Source of the DNA: Adenophora triphylla var. japonica
Taxonomy: Eukaryota; Streptophyta; Magnoliopsida; Asterales; Campanulaceae
DNA: 64,000 nucleotides
Assembly (NCBI GenBank): GCA_022495995.1
Contig: JAFEMH010003632.1
Span: forward strand, 62,001 to 126,000
Reading direction: 5' to 3'
Below the pieces are notes generated by a model. The model made no database searches. It was not told where the DNA came from and was given only the letters and a program-made list of their open reading frames with translations. Within the stretch, counting starts at the first letter, position 1. Every line of letters begins with the position of its first letter. The translations under genes were made by a program, and so were the position numbers. Of the stretch, positions 1-11,781 are shown piece after piece.

Positions 1-27
1 ATTTATGTGATTTTTATTAAATTTCAG

Positions 28-3000
28 TTACCGACCGTCGCATAATGTTGCACCGGGATCATATCTGCCTGTTGTTAGAAGAGACGATGGAACTGATAGT
101 CATGGTCCTCAAGGAATAGTTATCCAGTGCATGAAATGGGGGCTTATTCCCAGTTTCACTAAGAAAACCGAGAAACCTGATCATTACAGGATGGTAATGT
201 TTTCAGTAGCTACTAACTTTTCTCATATTTGTAGTTTGCTCCATTTTATCTTATGTGTATTACATGGATTCATTAGGTACTAGTAACAGACTCACGTACA
301 AATCCATACACACAGAGGTTGTCTTTGACGTGGTTAATTATTACCATAGTGAAATTTAGTGGGTAGTTGTGGAGTAGGGCAGCATTTAAAATAGGGTTAG
401 TATTTAAGAAAGCTTGCAAAGGTGCATAACTTCAAGCTCTCCCTCTTCATTATGGTAGAGATTAATGTATAGATATATTATAGTATGTGTATGATGGAAA
501 TGGATACGGCATCAAATATTTAGCTGCAATTGGAAAGGGAGTGAGAAACTGCGTGATTTGTGATTCTCATCAGAAATGGTTAAAAGTACGAGATTTTTCT
601 GGTAAGCGTTAGTTGGGTTTTCTTTCTTTCTTTCTTTCTTTTTATTTATCGAACAATGGTCATAAACCTTTTAAAACTGGATAGAGCAGAAAATGCAAAT
701 CTTGAGTATCCTATCTAACATGTTGAAACCGATTATGATTGCATTTTTAAAAGAAAATCACAGGGACAACGATAACACCAGGTCCTTTTACAAGATTTAG
801 TTTCTTTTTGGTTTCCTCAGACGTGCTTGGTTTTCTCAAGAAAGCTCATAGTTGGCTTCTGCTTATTTATGATTCAGATAGATTGTTAAACAGATAAATC
901 TGCATTGTTAGCGTAAAGAGGTTGATATGTACCAAATGCAATGATTATGATAATGATCCTTGGCGAGGTCTGGTCCATGTCCTTATATTATTTTTACTAT
1001 ATGTTTTTGAAATCCGCTCAAAATTTCTTAGAGTACGCAAGCTTATGTTCCATTAGGATTTATAAGGATTCTACTGAAATATTGAAGTATATGCTAAGGA
1101 GGCAAACATTTTTGTAGTACAAGGGGATTAAGAGATTTTAGTATTCTGATTAATGTTTGAATTCCAGTTCAATGCTCGGTCAGAGTCAATATACGAGAAG
1201 ACTTCTTTTCGCCGCCTTATTCCTAACACTAGGTGCATGGTTGCTGCAGAAGGGTATATTCTTTTACGTGTGCTGTAATTCTTTATTGCATGTTCATTCA
1301 TCTTTTCAGTCTCCCTTATCGTCATGGAGTAAGACCGCATAAATTAGGCCCCTCACACGCATTCTGATAGCGGAGCCTCGTGCACTAGTATATCATATAT
1401 TTTTTTCTAATATATATATATATATTTTCATAAATTTCCATGAACTGCAGCGTTTCTAGTTATAGGTCAGCTTTCTTTAGAACTATTCAGTAGTACAGGA
1501 CTGCATCATGCTCTGAGGATTCCTGTTAAGTCATCTTTAATGGACATCAAAGTTGAATCCAAAGTGACGGAAATGCATTGAGCACTCTTTGTCTGTTAGT
1601 ATGCTCTTTCAAAAAATTTATATGGAAATTATAGTGGGCAGCTGGAAGAACTAGATCTTTTTCTTCGAACAATGTTCCTTGTTAGTTGGCCAGTGTTGTT
1701 CTTACCAGTGTTTTTGAGACCTAAGTGGGTACTGAATGCTGCTGGATGGTTTAGATTATCTAAGGTGAATCTGTGGTGAATACGTAAACATGATACCTTT
1801 AGAGCTGATGTTTATGGAGTATATTTTGATCTTTTTAAGAGCACTTTGGTCAATTTATATTTTTTTACATCACTCCCAAGCTAGTTGTTTATGACCAATG
1901 AATTCATTCCCCAATGACCATTTTTTTCACAGCACATATGGTAAGCTTAATTTGTTTCATCTCTTATCCAATTGGTGTCTCATTTGTATCTGAAATTCTG
2001 AAGTACTCAGATTATCATTTGTCCTTTTCATGAGACAAACTAATGATAAGGTGTTCTTTTTTGTCTCAAGATAGTTGATTGAGAAGTCAATTGGTTTGGG
2101 TGTTGCTTGCAGCTTTTACGAGTGGAAGAAAGATGGGTCAAAGAAACAGCCATACTACATTCATCTTACAGATGGCCGACCACTGGTCTTTGCTGCTCTT
2201 TATGATTCCTGGAAGAATTCTGAAGGTGAAGCAACTCTCTCTCCTCCATGACGAAAATAAAAAATCTACTAGACAAAATTATTTATTTAAGGAAGCCCTA
2301 GATACCACCATTCCCCTGGACTTATCCTGGCAACTTGTCTATAAGTATTCTTTCAGAACTTGCTTTGAAGATATTGAGTTCATTTTAATTTCCGCTGTCT
2401 TGATGTGTCTGCACTTGGGAATATGGTGGAATAAAGCAAAGTAGCTCACTAAACCGTGAGCGCTTCTTTGTTATGAAGCAACATCTAGTTAATGCAATTT
2501 TCGACGCAAGTTTCATCCTGGGTCATTCGGAAACAACCTCTATGTGCTTTAATATAGGGGCAAGGCTTCGTACATCCGACCCCCCGTTACCCCACTGTAG
2601 GTGGGAGCCTTTGCGGCATTAGGGTATTGTTGTTGTTGTCTTGATTTCTATACTTTGTAACATGATTTCTCGTGCATGTTTCCGTTTACTGCTTGCATAG
2701 GATATGACCATAGACTCATCTATTTGTCCTTTTTTTTGCAGCTCGTGCATGTGTTTCGTTTACTGCTTACACATAATATGACCATACACTTGTATCTATA
2801 TGTCCTTTTTCTGCAGGGGAGATCCTTTATACCTTCACTATTCTGACAACCTCTTCGTCCTCATCCTTGGAGTGGTTGCATGGTTAGTCATTTCTTCTTT
2901 GGCTGCTGATTCATTTGGTTTCTTTCCATATGAGTTACTATAGTCCATTGAAAATAGATTCTAAACAGCAGCACAAGCCACATTTTGCACTAGCTGGGCA

Positions 3001-6000
3001 CAACTGACTTCATGTATGGAAAGCAAACGTACCCAAGAAGAAGAAACACATGCATAATCTTTCAGCTAGTAATGACTAGAAAAACTAATTACACAGGGTC
3101 CAACCAAATTCTTTCGAAGCAACCAAACAAATTTGGTGTACAGTATCTAAGCTTGACGCAGGGGCTGCAGTACAGGAGTTAACTTGACAAAGGCTACTAT
3201 ATATGGTTTCTAGGACATGACACCTCTTTGTTTTGATACGATTTATCGTGGTATGTAGTCATAAAGATTGGCTTAACGAAAAAGATTTGAGAATTTTACT
3301 CGGGTTAGAATTTAAAGATAGTTTTGTTGGGTACTGCTGCTATTTCCCCCTGATTCCAAATGAAGGTTACAGGTAAAACTTTGATTGGGGGTAAATCCTG
3401 TCAAAGCTTGTATGCATAAACATGCAATACGAAATGACTTGAGATTTATTAGTGAGATTTACCTTCTCGTGAGGATCCGTCTCCCATCTACTTCTTCTAT
3501 CTGACCTTTGGATCCTTTATATAGGTAGAACTACTGTGAGTGGTCTAAACTTCAACCCAATTTCTGGGGGCCCTAGCCTGCCCTTCACACTCCTCCAAAG
3601 GCCCGTTGCTAAATACGCGGGGCCTGGGATGGAAACGGATTAGTGTTTCCTTAGGTAATGACTGGTTTGAACTGGTATGTGAGTTGGGATAGCCTAACTG
3701 TAACGGGATCTTATTCTTTATGACAGTGTCCAGAAGGAGAAAAGCATCGTTCAAAGTTCAAATTTCAAACAACGACCAGGACCAACGACGATCCTATACT
3801 AAAGGAGTTTCATAGGTAGGCGTGAGAGGGAGAAATCCCACCTTCTTAGTGGGAGCCTGCGCGAGAAGACTTGAGTTAGGCCTCTCCGTTCCTTGTTGAC
3901 TACTTTCAGATTTTTGTTAATCTAAGGCCATCAGTAAACCATCAATTCCGTTGACTTTTGGTCATTTCCTTCAGTATGTTGCCGCCTGATAGGCTAAAGT
4001 CGCACGCCTACAAATTAACCAAAGACTTGGCCACAATAATGTAGCTAGAGCAAGTCCAGGATCGAACTCGAGGAACGGTTATCAGTTTGCACAATTGTCA
4101 CTTAACAAGATTGGTGTCTAAGCTTGATTTTTATTAATTCCTAAGATGGGAATAAAAAAACTAGGTTGTAAACAATAAAGGAAAAGCACTTTGGATCAAT
4201 TATTTTCCCCGTCTATCATTCAAATATCATCGGTCAGCTCTTTTCAATTTTACCCTATTCACTCGATCACGAGATATATTTCAATCTCTATCTCTTCCTT
4301 TGATATTAGTTAATAGCAGTAACACACATATCAAATATCATCGGTCAGCTCTTTTCAATTTTACCCTATTCACTCGATTACCGATTTAAGAGATTAAGAT
4401 CGAGAACACGTTCTAATATTATTTCAATTAGATACTTGTTTATTTTCTCCTACTTCACAATCCACCATGACACATGCATGGACTAAAAAGTTGCTACTTG
4501 CGAAACCCTAAATTGACACAATCTTAGGGGATTTAGCAATAAATCAAAAACCAAGATTTAACAATCGGCCTAATTGAAAAACCCTAGAAATCAATTTAAT
4601 CAATTAAGAACAGAAGAAAATACAAATAGGATAAAAGGGATGAAAAAAAATTAACCTCAATTGAATTCCAGAACGGTTCCAATAATTAAATCCAAAGCAA
4701 TGGAAGTTTAAGCTTTCATGGACGTTTCAAACCTTCAAAAGTTTCTAGAGAGTAAAACCTAAAAAGAAAATAAAAACCAACCCTAATAAAATTGTCAAAA
4801 GAAGTATTTATACTCCTCCAATCAATAATCCTAAAAACATAAGGAAAAAGAAAAAGGAAAAAGAAAATATGGTTTTTTTTTTCCAAAGAGGTTAACACGG
4901 CAACGGCGGTCAACTCCCCTTCCAATTCAGCGTGTGTGCTGGTGATTGTTGTTTCTTATTGTCCTTTTTCGCTTTGGTCCCTGCACTTTCCAGATTTTCA
5001 GTCTGGTCCTTGAACTTACCAAAATTGCAGAACAATCCTCAACTTTATAATCTTGACTTTTGACTCGCTTCGGGTCTTCTTTAGTTGACTTTTTCTTGAC
5101 TTTATTGACTTCCATTGTTGTAGAAATGATGATCTTGAGCTTCTTTGAGAACCAAAAACGATTACATAATAAACTCTCTAAATTTCTTTCAAATTACATT
5201 GTTTCTCTCATAATCCTCACAATACATAATTCACTCAAAATACATCAAACCTATACTAAATACATCGAAATAAAGAATAATAAGGACAAAAAACATAGGA
5301 AATAGATAGTATAAATCCGTCCTATCACCACCCTTGCTTGCTCATGCTGGTAAACAAACGCTCTCGATCAATTATTAGTCTAAAACAAACATATAGCCAA
5401 GCATCATCCTCAAAGTATTACTCTCCATGATACTTTTGTAACTTAAATCCTTGAAGAAATAGAAGAAAGAATTAGTCTGTCATCTAATAATACACCAACT
5501 GTTTCATGCTGTTTTAGTGTAGACTGCGTACAATTGATATTGGTGGCTTGCTGCAGTACACATATTACTGCAACTTCGCTACATTGATAACCCTTGGAAT
5601 TGTTGTTTGTCACCTGACTCACCTGTTGATATATAAATTCTCTTGATATACATGACATTCAATTAAAGTCGTTAACCTAGTTTTGCTTGTTGCAGACAGG
5701 ATGCCAGTTATATTAGGGAACAAGGAGTCCACTGATGCATGGCTAGATGGTTCTCCATCTTCCAAGTTCAACCCTTTACTTAGACCGTATGAACAGTCAG
5801 ATTTGGTAAGAACACTTTATAAACACAAAGTGAATGCACCATATGTAGACCGAAATACTGAAGGTGGGATTAACTGATCATAATGTAACTTTTTTCAGGC
5901 GTGGTACCCTGTGACTTCTGCAATGGGTAAGCCTTCGTTTGATGGACCAGAGTGTATTAAGGAGGTACAAGCAATTTCCCATTCCTTTTCCAAGTACTTT

Positions 6001-7148
6001 TATCTCCAGATAATATTATGCTTCAGATTGGTTTTGGCTCTTAATCACAACTAATTAGTGTGGTGTTTCAAATAAATAGTTTCATTCCGGATATTTGCAT
6101 TTTTTCACAGGCTTGGTATGTTGGTATGTTGGATAACATGCATCTCGGACTCTAAGATTGGTCATTAGGGTAGAATTATTTCTTGGAAAATCTAGCCTTG
6201 AATATATGTTTCCTTTAAGTTAGATGATCCTTTTCAATAGCTGTCATCATTCTTTATCTAATTTAGATAACTTGTTTGCTCCATCTGGGTCTATACTCTA
6301 GTGGTGTTTGGGAAGGGCAAGTAAAAATTTAAAATCTATAGTATAAATAAGGGTTGTCCACCTCACCCAATGAATAGTTCTATGAATAGTTTCAATTTCC
6401 GAAATTCCCATTTTGCCCTCACTATTTTGTCCCTTTCCCATTTTGCCCTTAAATTTTTTTTTTAAAATTAAATTTTGCCCTTAAATTTTTTTTTTTTAAA
6501 TAAAAAAAAAGTGTCCTCGAACACGGGCTTAATTAAAAAAAATAAATAAAAAAATTACAGTGTCCTCGGACACGGGCTTATTCTAGTAAATGTATATATG
6601 ATGCCATTGCTTGAGCACGTAGATGGTTAGGGTTAGCTAAAATTATTTGGCCTCATATAAGTGAGATTTATTTCATCACCAGAGCCTTTTAAAAGTTATC
6701 CATAGTCACCGTACATTGTACTGATTACACCATCTTACTGTAGATACAATTGAAGACCGAGGAATTGAAACCGATTTCAATGTTCTTTGTAAAGAAGGAA
6801 ACCAAAGGCAAAGGTGAATCGGATAATCAAGATGTTCATAAGAATAAAGTGCTCCTGCTCCCTAAAACTGACCAGCCAAAAGGCTTGAAGGAGGAACATG
6901 AAACCGAAGATACAATGGCACCTGCCGGGAAACTTGATGATGACTTGAAACCTAATTTCTCCACACAAATTACTGAGGAGGATACAAATATTCATGTTAA
7001 ACGGGACTACGATGAGTTTTCTGCTAACTCAAAGTCATCTGTTGATGAGCCTAAGAGTCTGCATACGAAGCCAATGAAAAAGAAAGGTAACCTTGGGAGC
7101 ACAGGCGATAAACAACCAACACTTTTCTCTTACTTTGCCAAGGGTTAG
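28..7148 (+). CDS. HMCES: SRAP-domain abasic-site processing protein (HMCES type), 3' part, seven exons
   Basis: Family role: SRAP proteins cross-link to abasic sites in single-stranded DNA and shield them during replication. Exons read by eye with GT-AG introns and consistent phase: 28-193, 1168-1253, 2113-2225, 2817-2882, 5696-5805, 5899-5964, 6744-7148, about 336 residues plus stop. The order of SRAP blocks is intact: NVAPGSYLPVVRR, MKWGLIPSF, FNARSES, GFYEWKKDG (conserved Glu), IHLTDGRPLVFAALYDSW, LEWLHDRMPVIL (conserved His), then AWYPVTSAMG. The catalytic N-terminal Cys2 lies off the left edge. The last exon encodes a Lys/Glu-rich, probably disordered tail ending in QPTLFSYF, which fits the PCNA-binding (PIP) pattern QxxLxxYF. 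Introns are inflated by transposons (the 2883-5695 intron holds a solo LTR; the 5965-6743 intron holds a Helitron). I saw no frameshift or stop. The symbol is from family recognition only. Confidence 0.92.
2555..2641 (+). repeat. SINE 3'-end fragment (TS/Au-like) in HMCES intron
   Basis: A GC-richer block beginning GGGGCAAGGCTTCGTAC and ending in a (TTG)n tail lies in the intron between exons 2113-2225 and 2817-2882. Plant TS/Au-type SINEs share a conserved GGCTGCGTAC-like 3' region and end in TTG repeats, which is the basis of the call. No A/B box head is visible, so it is a 5'-truncated copy or only the 3' domain. Confidence 0.55.
3987..5327. mobile_element. Solo LTR in HMCES intron 4 (about 1.34 kb)
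   Basis: The block starts TGATAGG and ends CCTATCA, i.e. the TG...CA ends with a 7-bp terminal inverted repeat typical of LTRs. It is flanked by CCGCC (3982-3986) and CCACC (5328-5332), a 4-of-5 match expected for an aged 5-bp target duplication. No PBS, polypurine tract or coding domain is present. Orientation and superfamily are not decided. It accounts for nearly half of the 2.8-kb intron. Confidence 0.6.
4221..4379. repeat. 48-bp direct repeat inside the solo LTR
   Basis: The same block (starting CAAATATCATCGGTCAGC and ending CACTCGAT) occurs at 4221-4268 and 4332-4379, 111 bp apart, with no difference that I can see. The spacer carries unrelated AT-rich sequence. This is a local duplication within the LTR. 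Confidence 0.8.
6335..6586 (+). mobile_element. Non-autonomous Helitron, 252 bp, in last HMCES intron
   Basis: The 5' end is TCTATAGTATAAATAAGG, preceded by A (6334). The 3' end has a hairpin GTGTCC-TC-GGACAC at 6560-6573, then GGGCTTATT and CTAG, followed by T (6587). TC...CTRR ends, a 3' hairpin about 10 bases before CTRR, and insertion between A and T without target duplication are the defining Helitron features. A second, internal copy of the hairpin and its tail lies at 6511-6530. It has no coding capacity. The host exons on both sides are intact. Confidence 0.85.
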
Positions 7149-8015
7149 CCAGCTTGTCTTAGCTTGCAAGTATATAGAATTGACTCAACTTTTGTTGTAT
7201 TTGGGATCTGAGTCGGAACACTTGGTTGTTGTTTGTTTGTCAAAGAAGAAGGTAAAGCTTATAACCTTGCGTGAAGGTTTTGGGCTTCTAAATTAGTAAC
7301 TTGACTTGGAGAGCCAAGTATGCAGAGGAGCTATGTTAATTCTTAAACCTTAAAATTTTAGTCATTTCTGTTTTTGATGAACATTTAGCAGTGTTAGTTT
7401 GTTTCTAGAGTTGTATTAGTATCACTTTTTGTTTTGTAAAGATTTTAAAAGGTTGCGAAGCTCTAAAGATGTTGACTTGCTCACATAACTGCCTGCACAA
7501 AATGTTCACGTCCCGGGATCGCTCGGGAACACGAATTGGGTCTTACAAATAGTCGTCCAGAAATTAAAGAAAGCCCCTTTTTAATTGGAAACGTTGCTGA
7601 AAATCCACTTCCATTTCGATCTGGACTCGGAATCGAATTTGAAGAGAGGATGAACTAGGGCTCCAATCTAATCTTTCAATTCGAAGACTTTTGCAGCAGA
7701 TAATTGTTAGATCTGGTCTGAGTCGACAATGATTTGGAGTTCTGTGCAAGAAGAAGCCTAGACAGACTTCACGAAGGAGAAGATGATGTGGCTTTTTCTC
7801 TGGAAAATCTAAAAGAAGCGTGTATTGAAAAAAGTATAGTTCGCGCAAAAGGAACCAGCAGATCTGAATTCTTTACTTTTTTTTTATTTACTACTCCCTA
7901 TACTCTAATTTTTTTTTTTTTATAAGGAATCGAATTATGCCATCGAATGAAAAAACTACTTTTCTACCTAATTCATACACCCATTAGGTACCTATACTCT
8001 AATTAGTAGTATTAA
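7149..8015. other. Intergenic, no gene seen
   Basis: This holds the HMCES 3' UTR region and AT-rich spacer. Open frames are short and show no recognisable domain. A GC-rich patch near 7510-7545 (CCCGGGATCGCTCGGG) could form a small hairpin but has no supporting Helitron end. Confidence 0.6.
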
Positions 8016-8030
8016 ATATATCTTGTGTGA

Positions 8031-8197
8031 ACCAATGGTCTCCTGGCCGAGTGGTATGTTGCCGGCCTCCCTTCGGGGAGGTTTAGGGTTCGATCCCCCC
8101 TGGGAGATCTTTGTGGGTTTGAGTTCGAATACCTCGTGGTCCAGGATTAGTCCCGCAAAGCTGGGATCACTTCGGTATTAAAAAAAATAAAAAATAT
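8031..8197 (+). mobile_element. tRNA-derived SINE
   Basis: The head looks like a tRNA with internal RNA polymerase III promoter boxes: A-box-like TGGCCGAGTGG (8044-8054) and B-box-like GGGTTCGATCCCC (8087-8099). A second GAGTTCGAATACC copy follows. The body ends in an A-rich tail. Target duplications flank it: ATATATCTTGTGTGA at 8016-8030 and nearly the same sequence with a small GG insertion around 8200-8217. Confidence 0.8.
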
Positions 8198-8280
8198 ATA
8201 TATATCTTGTGGTGTGAGTATTTGACTTCTTGTACTACTGTGCAACAGCTTAAATTAAAAATATAATTTCATAGTAGATA

Positions 8281-8558
8281 TTCTCTCCGTCCCGTTGATT
8301 AGTTCATCATTTTGGGCTGACACGCAAATTAAGGAAAATAGAAGAGTGGAGAAAGTGTTGTGAGTATAAAAGTAAAATAGGAGAGAGAATGAGTGGAGAG
8401 AATAGTAAATTTGAAAAATGTTGTGAGTTTAAAATTAAAGTAGGAGGGAGAATTAGTGGGTGGAATAGTAAAGATTATGTGTCATTTTAGGAAATGTGAA
8501 ATTTTTAACGGGACATCCGTTTTGGCAAAAAATGAAGTTATCAATGAGAAAGAGGAAG
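8281..8558. mobile_element. Stowaway-like MITE
   Basis: It begins with CTCTCCGTCCCGTTGATTAG next to TA (8279-8280) and ends in the degenerate inverted copy before TA (8559-8560). The termini are imperfect inverted repeats of the CTCCGTCCC class and the target is TA. It is non-coding and older than the 9080 element judging by TIR decay. Confidence 0.55.
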
Positions 8559-8658
8559 TATATATATATATATATGGTGGCGACCCAAATTACTTTTTAA
8601 AGCCCAAATTACTTTTAAAGCGTACGTACTAACTACTAACTGATTCTAGTACGTACTA

Positions 8659-8730
8659 ACTGATTCTACCGGCGTACCCAAATTTTAAAAAGTCACTGAT
8701 TCTACCGGCTTACCCAAATTTTAAAAAGTC
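8659..8730. repeat. 36-bp tandem repeat, two units
   Basis: Two adjacent 36-bp units (8659-8694 and 8695-8730) contain ACTGATTCTACCGG and AATTTTAAAAAGTC and differ by one base (GCGTACC versus GCTTACC). Part of a third unit precedes them near 8640. Confidence 0.8.
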
Positions 8731-9079
8731 ACTTTCCACATTTCCGTCCTGCGTCCAAAGCGTTCTTGGTAACTAACTATAGTTATAATTCCGATCCGAA
8801 TCTTTTAAAAAAGGATCTTTTAAAAAGCCTGGTAACTATGGTTATGCCACAACTGCTTGAATTTATATTGGGCTTTAATGATTTCCTTTGCCGATATAAG
8901 TTAAAGATGCGTGATTTGTTTTAGTTGCACTTGTGTGCATTCAAATGGTTTTTAATGCTTCAAGATTTTTGAAGACATAATAAAAGGATAAAATCATGCC
9001 TAAAGTTATTTAGAATCTGTGTTAAGTATATCCCTATAATCTGCTAGCCTAGTCAGTATAATCAGATCTAGATATTGTA

Positions 9080-9313
9080 CTCCCTCCGTCCAAAAATGTT
9101 TGTCCCATTTGACTTTTTTGTTGAACTTTGACCACAAATATATGACAATTTAATAATGTTCATGAAATTCTAAAAATTCCTATTGATTCACTATTAATAA
9201 TATTATCAACAACAACTTTTAGAATTTCATGAACATGATTAATCTCTCATAAATTTGTGGTCAAAGTTCAACAAAAAAAGTCAAATGGGACAAACATTTT
9301 GGGACGGAGGAAG
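9080..9313. mobile_element. Stowaway-like MITE, 234 bp, intact ends
   Basis: Terminal inverted repeats CTCCCTCCGTCC... and ...GGACGGAGGAAG are flanked by TA on both sides (9078-9079, 9314-9315). The inverted homology extends far inward (for example TTTGACTTTTTTGTTGAAC against its complement), so the whole element could fold into one hairpin. No coding capacity. Confidence 0.85.
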
Positions 9314-9356
9314 TAATTGATAGTACATTCATGTTAACAACAAAATAGTTATTTTG

Positions 9357-9561
9357 CGGTGATCACAGGGAAAGCTCAAATCACGTCTGTCCGTGTTATC
9401 TCCATCCTAAGCTTACGACAAACACGTTCCGGTGATCACAGGGAAATCTCAAAAATACGTTATCTCCACCCTAAGCTTACGACAAAGACGTTCCGGTTAT
9501 CACAGGGAAAGCTCAAAATACGTCTGCTCGTTATCTCCACCCTAAGCTTAAGACAAACACG
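9357..9561. repeat. Three tandem units of about 64-73 bp
   Basis: Units start at 9357, 9430 and 9494 with CGGTGATCACAGGGAAA or CGGTTATCACAGGGAAA and share TTATCTCCACCCTAAGCTTA. Unit length varies through a small deletion in the middle copy. An open frame runs through it only because the repeat lacks stops; no protein is inferred. Confidence 0.8.
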
Positions 9562-10275
9562 CTTGGCAAAAGCCATATTGAAACTTTTCAAGACCAGGCT
9601 TTGAGGGCTTGTGAGTTGTTTCCCAATTGGAGACAGATTTTGTGGAGAGCTGCACTGCTTCTTCTTTACACACACCCCCCCCTCAAATTCCCAGTGTGCA
9701 GAAGGTTACTATTGCAACTTGCATTCCTAAGTTATTCTTGGTCTTCTAGCATATAGAAGCACAGGGAAGAAACTCCATCCACATCCATATCTTGCAGTAC
9801 GTGGTCCAAGAGTAATGCTAGGGGCAAAATGAAAATTCTCAAACAAAGTTGGCAAAAATTAATTGGATGTAGAATTAATGAGCAGCGTGGCCTACAAACA
9901 CAACATCCAATAATTTAATGACAACACTTTCTGCGAGCAAGATTTTGTGAGATTTTTTTGACTCCAGTATCACTCGTAGTAGTGAGTAACGCTAGCATTC
10001 CCACAAAACCGCAACTAAGGCCCTTCCAGACGTTAATAAACTCTAGAACTGTTCAACCCTTATTTGTATCAGCTGCATATCACTAATACACATACAACTA
10101 CACAATAGTTGCTGAGACTCCAATACCAAGCAAAAAAGCTTTCCACAAATGACATAAGTAACAGGAGCAAGCCCACAAGAGAAGCTTGAAGCCATTGCTA
10201 TCACCAAAAGAAGAAAGGTCAAGTGGTTGCCCTTTTGTCACTAGAGATTCAGTTGAATTTGAATGTTAACTAATA
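9562..10275. other. Intergenic, no gene seen
   Basis: AT-rich spacer with a short C-run near 9672. No long open frame, no domain and no structured RNA was recognised. Confidence 0.5.
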
Positions 10276-10533
10276 CTCCCTCCGTCCCATAAACCATTAT
10301 TGTTTGTCCCAAAAAGATAGTCTCATTTCCAAATTTGTTAGGTTAAAATCATTGCACTATCAAAATTGCCAACCAAGAAAGAAGAGGAAGAGAGGAGAGG
10401 AAGATAGTCAACCAAGGAAGAAGAGAGAGTAAAAGAGTAATAAGTAAGCCTCATTACGGTTAATGATGGAAATGAAAATAGATTGTTAAAACGTTTGAAT
10501 AGTCAAATGTGACTATACTATGGGAGGAGGGAG
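10276..10533. mobile_element. Stowaway-like MITE, 258 bp
   Basis: It starts CTCCCTCCGTCCCATAA after TA (10274-10275) and ends in GGGAGGAGGGAG before TA (10534-10535). The ends are inverted repeats of the same class as the 9080 element but the interior differs, so it is a different subfamily. It lies within 600 bp of the 3' end of the YlmG gene. Confidence 0.8.
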
Positions 10534-11088
10534 TAGTACCAATAACCAACGAAGAATGCCATTGATGAACAAAATCTACTGCATTCAACACTGTACACTT
10601 AATTCTAAGGTACAACAACCGAATGTCTTTCCATCTCCTCTACAAGATTGCTCATGTTGCTAACATTGAAATGAAGGAGACGCCGTGAAAAAAATCAATA
10701 CTTGGTCTCACCAAACAGGACATTCAACCATGTCAAAATATAATTGCTAAGAATAATTCAAGTAAAGATGAAGTCACCTAAACTATAATACCTTAAAAGG
10801 CTATAGCTCCAAAAACCTTAAACTCATAATGAGATGGTCATGCTCCTACGGATGCTATTTAATAAATGTTGCATCACAATTAACAATGCTGCATCATCAA
10901 ACAAAGTTCACTAATAAAGCATATACCTACTCAAAATTGAAATAAATGAGGCATTCGCGAACCTTGCTTCTAATTAAACATTATCATATATTCATGAATC
11001 AAGTTCAATACGAAAAGAAATACAGCCACCATGTTTGAAACATTTAAACATAAAATCCGTTATTAAAACAAGTATATGACATTAAATA
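10534..11088. other. 3' flank of the YlmG gene, no gene seen
   Basis: AT-rich sequence downstream of the minus-strand YlmG stop codon. It should contain that gene's 3' UTR and poly(A) signals, but I cannot assign a cleavage site. Confidence 0.5.
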
Positions 11089-11781
11089 TTACTTAACTTC
11101 TAAAAGACCAGAAACCAAACCAATACAAGTAAGGGCGAAAAGAGGACTGATATCAAGAGCATTGAACAGTGGCGGAATTATCTGCCTGAATATACCTAAG
11201 AAAGGATCAGATATGTCACGGATTGCACAAAACGGCTGCCGTTCCCAAGGAATGTTTGGGAACCAACTGAGCAAAACCCTAATCAACAAAACCGCACGAT
11301 ATATCTTAAGCCACTTGGAAATACCCGCCAGCACAACCGTCAACGGCGTGTTCAAACTCTTCGCCTCAATCAACGCGAAGAACAACGGACCAGCCGTACA
11401 CATAACGGTATCCTGGATGTGATGAATTACGAGGAGCTCGTCGGGATTAGGGCTCGAACGACAAATCGATCTCAATTTTTCGGCGAAATTGGATAATTTC
11501 TGGGCCAGTAAATTGGACACCGTGACGGCTATTGCTACTATTGCTGCAATTGAACGGGTTGAATCGGCGAGCGGAGACTCGGTTGGGATAGGTTCGAGTG
11601 AATTGGGGGCGGAGGCGGCGAAAACCCTAGATTTTTTGGGGGTAGAGAGAGATAGAGAGAGGGTTGTTCTGGGGCTTGAGAAAGAGAGTAAAGTAGAGAA
11701 GATAGGGGATCGAGGAGGGAGAAATTTAGGGTTTCGAAGGATTAGGGTTTGGGAAGCCATTAGAGACGATGACGACGCCAT
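11089..11781 (-). CDS. YLMG1: YGGT-family protein, chloroplast (YlmG1 homologue), 230 aa
   Basis: Family knowledge: plant YlmG/YGGT proteins are small plastid membrane proteins linked to nucleoid organisation and thylakoid biogenesis. Residues 1 to about 55 are rich in Ser, Thr, Arg and Leu with almost no acidic residues, as in a plastid transit peptide. Hydrophobic segments follow at roughly 76-95, 128-145, 155-175 and 205-225. The YGGT core is recognisable in LLIRVLLSWFPNIPWE, then DPFLGIFRQIIPP and DISPLFALTCIGLV. It is intronless and open from the first ATG to the stop at 11089, about the normal length for the family. A second in-frame ATG lies seven codons in, so the exact start is not certain. 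It is convergent with HMCES and well separated from it. The numbered paralogue (1-1 versus 1-2) cannot be decided. Confidence 0.92.
   Translation of the reverse strand: MASSSSLMASQTLILRNPKFLPPRSPIFSTLLSFSSPRTTLSLSLSTPKKSRVFAASAPNSLEPIPTESPLADSTRSIAAIVAIAVTVSNLLAQKLSNFAEKLRSICRSSPNPDELLVIHHIQDTVMCTAGPLFFALIEAKSLNTPLTVVLAGISKWLKIYRAVLLIRVLLSWFPNIPWERQPFCAIRDISDPFLGIFRQIIPPLFNALDISPLFALTCIGLVSGLLEVK

Noticed and set aside
1157..1342. 61-codon frame at 1157-1342 as a separate small protein
   Set aside because: It overlaps the HMCES exon 1168-1253 in a different frame; the exon frame gives the conserved SRAP block and joins in phase to its neighbours.
8041..8110. Possible functional tRNA gene
   Set aside because: A and B boxes are present, but the sequence does not close into a cloverleaf with an acceptor stem that I can find, and it is followed by a SINE body, A-rich tail and target duplications.
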